From: Rugamonas violacea
Lineage (GTDB): Bacteria > Pseudomonadota > Gammaproteobacteria > Burkholderiales > Burkholderiaceae_D
Reading direction: 5' to 3'
Length of the DNA: 48,233 nucleotides
Assembly: GCF_016461825.1 (NCBI RefSeq)
Contig: NZ_JAEMNU010000147.1
Location: forward strand, 1-48,233
The stretch's first letter is position 1. Each line of letters starts with the position of its first letter. A model generated the notes under the pieces. That model ran no database searches, was not told where the DNA came from, and worked only from the letters and a program-made list of their open reading frames with translations. Of the stretch, positions 9,362 to 18,017 are shown one piece after another. The position numbers were made by a program, and so were the translations under genes.

Positions 9362-10504
9362 ATGAAACCCGCCCACCTCCCGCTGATCGCCGCCTTCGCC
9401 CTGCCCGGCGCCTTCGCCGACAACAGCGACTGCCGCCAATCCTGGATGCCGACCGACGCCCCCGCCTTCTGCCCCTTCGACACCGAGCCGCCGCTGCCCG
9501 AGCCGCGCACCTACCTCGCCGTGGCGAAGGCCGGCAAACAAATCTACGTCGCCGGCGGCTACCAGTTCAACGGCGCCAGCGGACTGGTGACCTACTACGA
9601 CAGCGTGCGCCGCTCCACCATCGACGCCAACGGCCGCCTGGGGGCGTGGAGCGCCGAACCGTCGTTCCAGAACGCGCGCGCCGGCAGCGCCCTCACCCGC
9701 GCCGGCAACTGCCTGTTCCTGGCCGGCGGCAGCTCGTCGACGCCGACCTCGCTCACCTATTACGACGACGTGCAGTACGCCCGCATCCAGAACGACGGCC
9801 ACCTGTCCGCCTGGACCTCCAACGCCGGCCATTTGACAATCCCGCGCTCCAATCTCAGCCTGGTGGCCATCAACACCGAGCAAGGCAGCTTCCTCTACGC
9901 GGTCGCCGGCGTGACGCAGATCGGCACCGACACCGTCCACCTCGACACCGTCGAAATGGCCAAGCTGAACAACAACTGCCAGCTCGGCCCCTGGCAGATC
10001 GCCAACTTCCACCTCAAGGGCGGCCGCAGCAGCCCGCAGGCGCTGGCCGTGCACAAGAACATCGTGGTGCTCGGCGGCTGGGGCGATCTCGACCTGTACG
10101 ACGTCTACAACGACATCCAGGTCGCCATGCCGCGCCCCGACGGCACGCTCAACCCTTGGCAAAGCGCGCCGGCCCGGCTCACCTCCGGCCTGTACGGCCA
10201 CGCCACGGTGTTCGCGCCGTCGCCGTCGATGCCGAGCTCCTCGCTGATCTTCACCGTCGGCGGCCAGCCCGGCACCGGCGCCTACGCCAACTGGATCAAC
10301 TTCAGCTACGTCCACCGCAACGAAGGCCTGCCGGACGCGCTGGGCCGCTGGCGCATCACGCCCACCGGCAAGCTGCCCAACGGCCGCGCCGGCCTGGTCG
10401 CGGTGGAGGAAGACGGCCGCCTGTACGTCATCGGCGGCAACGACGCGGCGGGCCAGTACTACCGCGACGCCATCTCCGCGCGCTTCGACGCCGGCAAACC
10501 CTGA
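9362..10504 (+). CDS. Exported kelch-like beta-propeller protein
   Basis: A protein of 380 aa with a short signal-like N terminus (MKPAHLPLIAAFALPGAFA, then DNSDC). Blade-like repeats follow: each has a hydrophobic strand ending in a GG pair (YVAGGY, LFLAGGSS, VVLGGWG, FTVGGQ, YVIGGN), a YYD or YND turn and a GxLxxW segment (GRLGAW, GHLSAW, GTLNPW). This is the pattern of kelch/galactose-oxidase-type propellers. No catalytic residues can be assigned, so it is a binding or surface protein of unknown ligand. The ATG at 9362 has GGAG 6 nt upstream, while the ATG at 9350 lacks one. It is divergent from the urease operon. Confidence 0.82.
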   Translation: MKPAHLPLIAAFALPGAFADNSDCRQSWMPTDAPAFCPFDTEPPLPEPRTYLAVAKAGKQIYVAGGYQFNGASGLVTYYDSVRRSTIDANGRLGAWSAEPSFQNARAGSALTRAGNCLFLAGGSSSTPTSLTYYDDVQYARIQNDGHLSAWTSNAGHLTIPRSNLSLVAINTEQGSFLYAVAGVTQIGTDTVHLDTVEMAKLNNNCQLGPWQIANFHLKGGRSSPQALAVHKNIVVLGGWGDLDLYDVYNDIQVAMPRPDGTLNPWQSAPARLTSGLYGHATVFAPSPSMPSSSLIFTVGGQPGTGAYANWINFSYVHRNEGLPDALGRWRITPTGKLPNGRAGLVAVEEDGRLYVIGGNDAAGQYYRDAISARFDAGKP

Positions 10505-10512
10505 GCCGCGCA

Positions 10513-10531
10513 AACGCAAGCAACTTGCGTT
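10513..10531. promoter_or_regulatory. Zur-box-like palindrome upstream of the zur-type gene
   Basis: AACGCAA-GCAAC-TTGCGTT, a perfect 7-bp inverted repeat with a 5-bp centre. It has the same layout as the two palindromes at 11187-11209 and 11225-11247. Its right end overlaps a TTGACA hexamer (10530-10535), so a bound repressor would cover the -35 region. This suggests autoregulation. Confidence 0.6.
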
Positions 10532-10597
10532 GACACTGGTCGAGCAGGCCGCCGTGGTAACATGGCGGTGCTTTCCACCCGATTCAACCGAGACACT

Positions 10598-11044
10598 ATG
10601 CAGCCCACCATCGCCAGCCAGCCCTCCATCGCCAGCCATGCAGAAGAACAGATCCGCGCCACCGGCGCCCGCGTCACTCGGCAGCGCGTCATCGTGTTGT
10701 CCTTCCTGCTGGGCCGGGGCGGCTCGCTGACCCATCACGAGATCCTTGAGCAACTCGCCGAAGCGGCGCTCGACCCGGTGACCTTGTACCGCGTGCTGGA
10801 ATGGCTGACCGAAAACGAGCTGGTGCACCGCATCGCCGGCGCCGACCAGGTCTGGCGCTTCAGCGCCGGCGCCGGCCACCACGCGCACGAACACGCCCAC
10901 TTCCAATGCACCAAATGCGACGTGGTGACCTGCTTCACCGACGTGCCGCTGCCGCGCAAAATCAAGCTGCCGGCCGGTTTCCAGACGCAGGAAGTCGACT
11001 TCCTCATCAAGGGCACTTGCCCGAACTGCGCCAAGCCGGGCTAA
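10598..11044 (+). CDS. zur: Fur-family transcriptional regulator, probably the zinc regulator Zur
   Basis: A protein of 148 aa. The N-terminal winged helix (residues about 18-85; ATGARVTRQRVIVLSFLL through LDPVTLYRVLEWLTENELVHRI) is followed by the metal-binding dimerisation domain. The domain has a His-rich loop (GHHAHEHAHFQC) and two CxxC pairs (CTKC and CPNC) for the structural zinc. Zur is the most likely specificity because the next gene is a COG0523 zinc GTPase and matching palindromes precede both genes. Fur or another subgroup cannot be excluded from sequence alone. The ATG at 10598 was chosen over 10562 because it follows a GAGA ribosome site and lies past the likely transcription start. 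Confidence 0.85.
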   Translation: MQPTIASQPSIASHAEEQIRATGARVTRQRVIVLSFLLGRGGSLTHHEILEQLAEAALDPVTLYRVLEWLTENELVHRIAGADQVWRFSAGAGHHAHEHAHFQCTKCDVVTCFTDVPLPRKIKLPAGFQTQEVDFLIKGTCPNCAKPG

Positions 11045-11186
11045 ACCCCGCGCGCGCTCCCCGCCCGTCGCCCGCCGCCTGTCCCCCTAGCCGCGATCGC
11101 GGCCGCCAGCGCCGCGCCACAGGCGCCTCACTGCCGCCTCACACCACCCCACAGCCGCCCCACAGCCGCCCGTCGAGCAAACATTC

Positions 11187-11209
11187 TTAATGCAACCGTA
11201 TTGCGTTAA
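11187..11209. promoter_or_regulatory. Zur-box-like palindrome 1 upstream of the zinc GTPase gene
   Basis: A 23-bp near-palindrome with arms TTAATGCAA and TTGCGTTAA around a 5-bp centre (CCGTA). The core AATGCAA-N5-TTGCGTT matches the box before the zur-type gene and lies 77 bp upstream of the GTPase start. Confidence 0.65.
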
Positions 11210-11224
11210 CTATCGAGCGACGTT

Positions 11225-11247
11225 ATGATGCAACTCTATTGCATTAA
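11225..11247. promoter_or_regulatory. Zur-box-like palindrome 2 upstream of the zinc GTPase gene
   Basis: A second 23-bp near-palindrome, arms ATGATGCAA and TTGCATTAA around CTCTA. Its centre is 38 bp from that of palindrome 1 and 50 bp upstream of the GTPase start codon. Two tandem boxes suggest tight zinc-dependent repression. Confidence 0.65.
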
Positions 11248-11285
11248 CAACGCGCTTTGCCGCGCATCCACCTGTGAGCCCCAGC

Positions 11286-12530
<1,245 letters not shown>

Positions 12531-12642
12531 GCGCCGCGCAACGCGGCGGCGCCGGCAGCGCGACGCCGGCCCGCGCGGCCTTGCCGCAATTCTTCCCACC
12601 TCGGCCGCGTCGCTTGTTGTACAGTCTTAGACTTTTGAATTG

Positions 12643-13596
12643 ATGAAATTCCTACCCAAGATCACATCATTCGCGCTGGCGGCCCTGCTGGCCGCCGGCG
12701 TCGCCGCGCAGCCGACGACGACGACGACAACGACGACGACAACGACGACGCCGCCGCCAACACCGCCCGCGCCGCAGAAAAAACTGTTCCAGATGACGCC
12801 GACCGAAGCCGGCGCCTACATCGCCCTCATGCAGCAGTCCGAGCCCGACCTACGCAAGCGCATCGCCGCCATCGGCCGGCGCAACATCGGCCAGCCCTAC
12901 GCCTTGAACCTGCTGGGCGAGTTCCCGTATCAAATCCATGACGCCCTGCCCATGTTCAGCCTGGTGCAAAGCGACTGCGTGGTGTTCGTCGAACACACTT
13001 ATGCGATGGCGCTGTCGCGCAACTGGGAGGAATTTTTCTGGATGTTGCAGCGCATCCGCTACAAGGACGGCGTGGTCGGCGTCGCCAGCCGCAACCACTA
13101 CACCGAGCAGGACTGGAACCCGAACAACGCCTGGCTGCTCACCGACGTCTCGCGCGAACTGGCCGGCGACTTCGCCGCCAGCTATCAACTGACGGTGGAC
13201 CGCCAGCGCTTCCTGCGCACGCAGCACCACACCGACAGCAACCTGCCGGTGCAGCTCAGCACCGAATACTACGTGCCCAAGGAGCGCATCGATGGCGTGC
13301 TCGCCCGGCTCGAACCGGGCGACATGGTCAACGTCGTCTCGCTGCGCGACGGCGCCTACCTCACCACCCACGTCGGCCTGGTCGTCACCACGGCCGACGG
13401 CAAGCGCATGTTCCTCAACTCGGCCGAACCGCAGGTGCGCGAGGAGAGCTTCGAGCAGTTCGCCGCCCGCGCCGCCGAGCGCGAACAACAGAACGCGCGC
13501 CTGGGCAGGAATGGGCGCACGCTGGCCGGCTTCAAATTCCTCCGCCTGAACGACACCATCGTCGTCCCGCCCGCCCTGCCCCAGCCGCGCCCCTGA
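12643..13596 (+). CDS. Exported DUF1460 protein (N-acetylmuramoyl-L-alanine amidase-like)
   Basis: A protein of 317 aa with a signal peptide (KFLPKITSFALAALLAAGVAAQ). Twelve consecutive threonines and a Pro-rich linker follow, then the DUF1460 domain. Features of the domain are the presumed catalytic cysteine in SDCVVFVEHTYAMAL (about 107), the GVASRNHYTEQDW motif and the histidine in YLTTHVGLVV. This family has an NlpC/P60-like fold, and members are thought to cleave cell-wall peptide or amide bonds. The start is the ATG at 12643, one codon after an in-frame TTG. It ends 4 bp from the convergent dienelactone hydrolase gene. Confidence 0.85.
   Translation: MKFLPKITSFALAALLAAGVAAQPTTTTTTTTTTTTPPPTPPAPQKKLFQMTPTEAGAYIALMQQSEPDLRKRIAAIGRRNIGQPYALNLLGEFPYQIHDALPMFSLVQSDCVVFVEHTYAMALSRNWEEFFWMLQRIRYKDGVVGVASRNHYTEQDWNPNNAWLLTDVSRELAGDFAASYQLTVDRQRFLRTQHHTDSNLPVQLSTEYYVPKERIDGVLARLEPGDMVNVVSLRDGAYLTTHVGLVVTTADGKRMFLNSAEPQVREESFEQFAARAAEREQQNARLGRNGRTLAGFKFLRLNDTIVVPPALPQPRP
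12715..12750 (+). repeat. ACG/ACA trinucleotide repeat coding for Thr12
   Basis: Twelve Thr codons in a row (ten ACG and two ACA) lie just after the signal peptide cleavage region of the DUF1460 protein. Length changes in units of 3 bp would keep the frame and alter the linker only. Confidence 0.9.
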
Positions 13597-13600
13597 GGCC

Positions 13601-14488
13601 TCAGCCCAGCTTGGCGTGGAAGAAGTCCACCGTGCGCTGCCAGGCCAGCTTGGCGGCGGCGGCGTCGAAGCGCGGCGTGGTGTCGTTGTTGAAACCGTGC
13701 TCGACACCCGGATAGACGAAGTACTGGTAGGCCGCGCCGGCCTCCTTCAAGGCCTTCTCGTAGGCCGGCCAGCCGGCGCGGATGCGCTCGTCGTTGCCGG
13801 CGTCGTGGATCAGCAGCGGCGCCTTGATGCGCGCCGCGTCGGCCGCCGCCGGCTGGGCGCCATAGAACGGCACCGCCGCCGCCAGCCCCGGCAGCTGCGT
13901 GGCCAGATAGTTGGCGATGCCGCCGCCGTAGCAGAAACCGACCACGCCGACCTTGCCGTTGCCCTCGGGCAGCTTCTCCAGCAACTGCGCGGCGGCGACG
14001 AAATCGCCGCGCGTCTTGTTGTTGTCGAGCTTGCCGAACAGCGCGCGCGCCTTGTCCTCGTCGCCCGGATAGCCGCCCAACGGGAACAGCGCGTCCGGCG
14101 CGAAGGCGATGAAGCCGTCCAGCGCCAGCCGGCGCGCGATGTCCTCGATGTGCGGGTTGAGGCCGCGATTCTCGTGCGCCACCAGCACCAGCGGCAGCTT
14201 GCCCTTGGCCTTGGCCGGCTCGACCAGATAGCCGCGCGCCGTGCCGTTGCCCTGCGGCGAGGGATACTCGATGAAGCGCGCCTTGATGCGGCTGTCGGCC
14301 GCGTCGACGATGGGCGCGGCGAAGCTCGGGCTGAGCGCGCCGAGCAGGCCGGCCGCCGTCGCCCCACCCACCGCGTACTGCCCCGCCGAGGCGAGGAAAC
14401 CGCGCCGCGACAGGCCGCCGTGCACATATTGGTCGAACAGTTTCAATACTTCGGGATCGAAATCGGCGGCGGTCTGGCGTGGGGGCAT
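13601..14488 (-). CDS. Tat-exported dienelactone hydrolase family protein
   Basis: A protein of 295 aa. A twin-arginine signal (SRRGFLASAG, about residues 27-36) and a hydrophobic segment precede the alpha/beta hydrolase domain. The catalytic triad is visible: Cys in GFCYGGG, Asp in IHDAGNDERI and His in VEHGFNND. This is the Cys-Asp-His arrangement of dienelactone hydrolases. Exported versions are common and their natural substrate is usually unknown, so a carboxylic-ester or lactone hydrolase is as far as one can go. It is convergent with the DUF1460 gene. Confidence 0.92.
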   Translation of the reverse strand: MPPRQTAADFDPEVLKLFDQYVHGGLSRRGFLASAGQYAVGGATAAGLLGALSPSFAAPIVDAADSRIKARFIEYPSPQGNGTARGYLVEPAKAKGKLPLVLVAHENRGLNPHIEDIARRLALDGFIAFAPDALFPLGGYPGDEDKARALFGKLDNNKTRGDFVAAAQLLEKLPEGNGKVGVVGFCYGGGIANYLATQLPGLAAAVPFYGAQPAAADAARIKAPLLIHDAGNDERIRAGWPAYEKALKEAGAAYQYFVYPGVEHGFNNDTTPRFDAAAAKLAWQRTVDFFHAKLG

Positions 14489-14665
14489 AAGGAAATCCTT
14501 TCGTCAATTGATCGATGAAACAGTGCGGCGCGTCCGCCAGTGTAGCGCAGCGCGGGCGCGCGCAAACAGCGCGACGATGGATTCTTTTCGCATATTCAAA
14601 CGCGTTTCGGCGCAAGCAAAACAGCGCGGCGCGCCGCCCGGCGACACCTGCCGGGCGCGCCGCCC

Positions 14666-15673
14666 CTACTCCTGCAGCAACACCACCACTCCGGCGCTGA
14701 TCGATTTGGCCACCGCCAGCGCGTCCCAGTTGGTCAGGCGGATGCAGCCATGCGACTGCGTCTTGCCGATATTGGCCGGCTCCGGCGTGCCGTGGATGCC
14801 GTAGTGGCGCTTGCTCAGCTCGATCCACACCGCGCCCACCGGATTGTTCGGTCCGGCCTCGATCTTGGCGGCCAGGTCGCCCGGCTTGGCGTCCCAGAAC
14901 AGCTTGGGGTTGTACTGGTAGACCGGCCGCGTGGCCACCGCCCTCACCTGCCACTGGCCGAAAGGCAGCGGGTCGTGCGAGCTGCCGGTGCTGGCGGGGA
15001 ACTGGGCGAACGGCGTGCCGCTGGCGTCGAGCAGGGTCAGCGTGCCCTCGACGCTGTCGACCAGAATCTTGGCCGCCTTCGGCAAGGGGCTCGACGCCAC
15101 GTTGGGCACGAGGATTTCCTCGCCGACCCGGCTCAGCGTCTTGCCGGGATTCAGCCGCCGCAGCAGGGTCGGACTGCAATGGAAGCGCTCGCCCAGCGCC
15201 TCCAACAAGCTGGCGTAGCCGAGCGCGCTGAGCTTGCTCTTGCCCGCCATGCTGGCCGGCACCGGCACATACGGCCCGGCGATGTCCTGCGCGCTCAGCA
15301 CGTAACTGGCCAAAATCGGCGCCTGGTCGGCCGCCAGCAGCGCCCAGGTGGCGGCGTCGACCACGCCGCTCAACGGCAATTGCCGGAGCTTCTGGAAGCC
15401 GATGATGGCCTGGCGCAGATTGCTGCCGAAAGCGCCGTCGATCTCGCCCGAGGCGTAGTGGGCACGGTCGAGCAGCACCTGGGCGCGCAGCACGTGGGCG
15501 CCCTTGGCCTTGGGCACGACGGGGGCGGACAGCTGGGCGGCGCTCAGGCCGTTCAACGTCAGCGGGGAATTGTCCGCCGCAGCGGGGGACGGGGCGGCCA
15601 GAACCTGGCCGGACCAAACGGCGGCGAACGCCAAGCCGCCTAACAGTGAAAAGGAATTCAAACAAATGCTCAA
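14666..15673 (-). CDS. L,D-transpeptidase with peptidoglycan-binding domain
   Basis: A protein of 335 aa with an N-terminal signal peptide (FSLLGGLAFAAVWSGQVLA). A PG_binding_1 domain follows at about residues 60-115 (LDRAHYASGEIDGAFGSNLRQAI), then a central LysM-like piece (LRRLNPGKTLSRVGEEILVP). The YkuD catalytic domain is last, with the active-site motif HGTPEPANIGKTQSHGCIRL holding the catalytic Cys near residue 313. Such enzymes form 3-3 cross-links or attach proteins to peptidoglycan in the periplasm. The start is unusual: the only suitable codon after the upstream stop is TTG at 15673, since the next Met falls inside the domains. Confidence 0.9.
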   Translation of the reverse strand: MSICLNSFSLLGGLAFAAVWSGQVLAAPSPAAADNSPLTLNGLSAAQLSAPVVPKAKGAHVLRAQVLLDRAHYASGEIDGAFGSNLRQAIIGFQKLRQLPLSGVVDAATWALLAADQAPILASYVLSAQDIAGPYVPVPASMAGKSKLSALGYASLLEALGERFHCSPTLLRRLNPGKTLSRVGEEILVPNVASSPLPKAAKILVDSVEGTLTLLDASGTPFAQFPASTGSSHDPLPFGQWQVRAVATRPVYQYNPKLFWDAKPGDLAAKIEAGPNNPVGAVWIELSKRHYGIHGTPEPANIGKTQSHGCIRLTNWDALAVAKSISAGVVVLLQE

Positions 15674-16273
15674 GTTGGTTTCGGGGGCAGAAACTGCAAG
15701 CGCATTCTAGCCCTTGGCACAGCAAACAGCGGGTTTTAATCGTGCGCGGGGGAAATGGTGTTGCAGCGCCGCCAAAACGCGCCGGCTGGCCGCTGGCCAG
15801 TCAAACCGTTCCTGGCTGAGTCGCGTCAATACCGTTGAAATTGAAAATCTTCACCATGCCATGCGGGAAGCGGGCGACAATCTCCAGCTCGCCGCCCAAT
15901 CCGCCCTTTCTTTCTCAGCAACTGCAAATGCTCGTCATACAAACGATCCGCAATCGGCACGTTCGCGCCCGTCGTTCCCGCGCAGGCGGGAACCCATGCC
16001 CCGCATGAGTTCCCCCCATGCCCCGCATGAGTTCCCCCCATGCACCGCATGAGTTCCCCCACGCACCGCAGTCTATCTAGCGTGGCATGGATTCCCGCCT
16101 ACGCGGGAACGACGAATTAGTGCTGATTCGACGTTCCATTAAGTATGCCGTCAAGGGAATATGCCATCAAGTACAAGCGCCCTATCTCGCATCGGCCGAT
16201 ACCGCGCCTGCACTTGCGGCGCGATGCGTTGCAGGAGGCCGCTCAGGCCAGCTTCAACTGCGGCTCAGTCCAC
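15674..16273. other. Gene-poor 600-bp spacer with a REP-like element
   Basis: No credible gene is seen. The main content is the inverted-repeat element at 15970-16114. A minus-strand frame at 15826-16062 reads through the repeat into a short stretch (IADRLYDEHLQLLRKKG) that could be a decayed gene end, but nothing supports it. Confidence 0.5.
15970..16114. repeat. REP/BIME-like element: inverted pair of GTTCCCGCGCAGGCGGGAAC palindromes
   Basis: Two copies of a palindrome-bearing unit face each other at 15970-15998 and 16086-16114 and match at 27 of 29 positions. The stem is TTCCCGC/GCGGGAA. Between them are tandem copies of a 22-bp unit starting ATGCCCCGCATGAG (15996-16017, 16018-16039, and a shorter variant 16040-16060). 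The same palindrome recurs at 46500-46570. Confidence 0.85.
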
Positions 16274-17785
16274 CTAGCCGCTGAAGACGGCCAGCGACAA
16301 GGGCTTGCCGTTGGCGGTCAACTTGCCGCCCTTGAACTGGATCGCCATGCGCAGCTCCTTGCGGTCGACGCGGGCGAGTCCGCCGTCGACCAGCTTGCCG
16401 ATGAGCTTGGCGGCGACCCCGTCGCTGCTGGCGCGCAGCTTGCTCTCGTCCATGTCGGCGCTGAAATGCGGGCGCGCCATGAAATAGGCCAGATCCTTCG
16501 TCAAATCGACCGGCACCCGCAGGTCGATCTCGGCGACCATTTTTTGCAGCAACACGCCCGGCGTTGCCACGTCCTCCTCGCGCAGTTGATCGAAGCTGAC
16601 GCGCCCCTTCAGCGTCGCCTTGTTGCCGTTGTAGCGCGCGCTCAACTCGTCGACGATGAACACCACGCCCTGCGTCAGCGTGGTCTTGAGCAGGCGCTCC
16701 CACAAGGGTTGCATCAGGCCGGCCCGCTCGGCGGCCGACAGCTTGTCGAACAGCAGCGAGTGCAGGCCACGGCGGAAATCGCCCAGCGCCGCCGTGTTCA
16801 CATTGAGGATGCGTAGTTTGAGATTGACATCCCGCACCGGCGGCGGCCCCGGCTTGACCACGACGGCCTGCGCCGCGAGCTGGTAGCGCAACTCGGTGAC
16901 GGCGCCGCGCTGGCGCAGCTCCGAACGCAATTCCAGCCCCTGAATGGTGCCGCTATGGCCCTGCTCGGCCGCGCTGGCGGCGGCCGAGCCGCCCTCGACC
17001 TTGCCGGCGGCGGACTCGGCCGACGTGAGCGGCGCGTCCAGGCCGCCGAACATCAGCGTGCCGACGCGGTAGCGCTCGCTGCCGTACCAAAGCCCGCCGG
17101 GCGCACGGGTCTGCTTGCTGTCGTAGGACATGTTGACGCCGCTCACGGAGCTGCCCTCGTTCAGCACCGAGAACAATTTCCATTGTCCGCTGCCGCGCTG
17201 CCGGGTCTCAGCCTTGTTGCGCAGCAGTTCCACATTCAAGGCCGACCAGCTGTAATTGCTGCCGCTCGGCGACAGGTAGCCACGGCCGGGGAAACCGAAA
17301 CGGAAACGGGTCTGGCCCTTGCCGGCGGCAACGCCGCTGAATTCGAAGGGATGCTGATTGTCGAACACCGCCTGCAGCTTGCCACGGGTGGCGGCGCCGT
17401 GCTCGAACTGCCGATAGTTCGCCGCCGCCTTGGCCAGCGTGTCGTCCGGCCCCGCCAGACCGCGCCATTCGTCGGCGACCAGGGCCACGGTGTCGAGCAA
17501 CTCTTGATGGTCGAAGCGGCTGCGTTGAGAAGGCGCAGAGGCCGCCGCCGGGATCGGCGCCAGCACCAGCGACGGCATTGTGGCCGGTGTTGCGGCTGGT
17601 GTTATGGCTGGTGTTGCGGCTGGTGTTATGGCCGGTGCTGTGGCCGACGTTGTAGCCGGCGCTGCGGTCGGCGTCGACGTCGAAATTGGAGCCGGCGCGG
17701 CGGCTGGCGTGACGGTGCCCGCGCCGACGGCCTGGGCGCTCAGCAGGGTTGCGGCGGCGGCCGCGAATAGAAGGGAGTTGTTCAA
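16274..17785 (-). CDS. Exported DUF945 (YdgA-like) protein, paralogue 1
   Basis: About 503 aa from a TTG at 17785, which gives a proper signal peptide (LLFAAAAATLLSAQAVGAG); the open frame extends to 17914 without a better start. After a long Ala/Thr/Pro linker, the DUF945 domain runs to the end. Its features are YRQFEHGAATRGKLQAVF, QHPFEFSGV, RAPGGLWYGSERYRVG, a LNVNTAALGDFRRGL segment, and the C-terminal pattern LVDGGLARVDRKELRMAIQFKGGKLTANGKPL. The linker is encoded partly by two 24-bp tandem units at 17587-17634. YdgA-type proteins are envelope proteins of unknown role. It closely parallels the next gene (18018-19658), including the promoter, and is a tandem duplicate. Confidence 0.82.
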   Translation of the reverse strand: MNNSLLFAAAAATLLSAQAVGAGTVTPAAAPAPISTSTPTAAPATTSATAPAITPAATPAITPAATPATMPSLVLAPIPAAASAPSQRSRFDHQELLDTVALVADEWRGLAGPDDTLAKAAANYRQFEHGAATRGKLQAVFDNQHPFEFSGVAAGKGQTRFRFGFPGRGYLSPSGSNYSWSALNVELLRNKAETRQRGSGQWKLFSVLNEGSSVSGVNMSYDSKQTRAPGGLWYGSERYRVGTLMFGGLDAPLTSAESAAGKVEGGSAAASAAEQGHSGTIQGLELRSELRQRGAVTELRYQLAAQAVVVKPGPPPVRDVNLKLRILNVNTAALGDFRRGLHSLLFDKLSAAERAGLMQPLWERLLKTTLTQGVVFIVDELSARYNGNKATLKGRVSFDQLREEDVATPGVLLQKMVAEIDLRVPVDLTKDLAYFMARPHFSADMDESKLRASSDGVAAKLIGKLVDGGLARVDRKELRMAIQFKGGKLTANGKPLSLAVFSG

Positions 17786-17856
17786 GGCGATTTCCGATGT
17801 GTAATCAATGGACTGGTCCGGGAGGGACCCTCTGCCGGCCTTGCCGGCGGCAGCGG

Positions 17857-17884
17857 ATTGTAGCCAGTTATTAACGCAAAGAAA
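17857..17884 (-). promoter_or_regulatory. Promoter of DUF945 paralogue 1
   Basis: On the minus strand, TTTCTT and TACAAT are separated by 16 bp. The same hexamers and spacing occur before paralogue 2 (19716-19743, TTTCTT/TAGAAT), within about 50 bp of related sequence. Conservation between the two copies is the main support. Confidence 0.45.
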
Positions 17885-18017
17885 TACACACTTTGTCACA
17901 CTGGACGAAATCACCAGATCATCCGGGCCGGCAGCGCGGCCCGGATGATCTGCACTGCAGCTTGCTTATCGCCGACTGCTCAACGTCGACTGCTCAGCGC
18001 TGACCGCCAAGCGCCGC

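Noticed and set aside
15996..16060. Short direct repeats that could suggest a CRISPR array
   Set aside because: The 22-bp units are directly adjacent with no spacers, and no cas genes are present; they belong to the REP-like element.
15826..16062. Minus-strand frame of 78 residues in the gene-poor spacer
   Set aside because: Its first half is translated from the REP/tandem repeat. The second half has no recognisable domain, so a decayed gene end cannot be shown.
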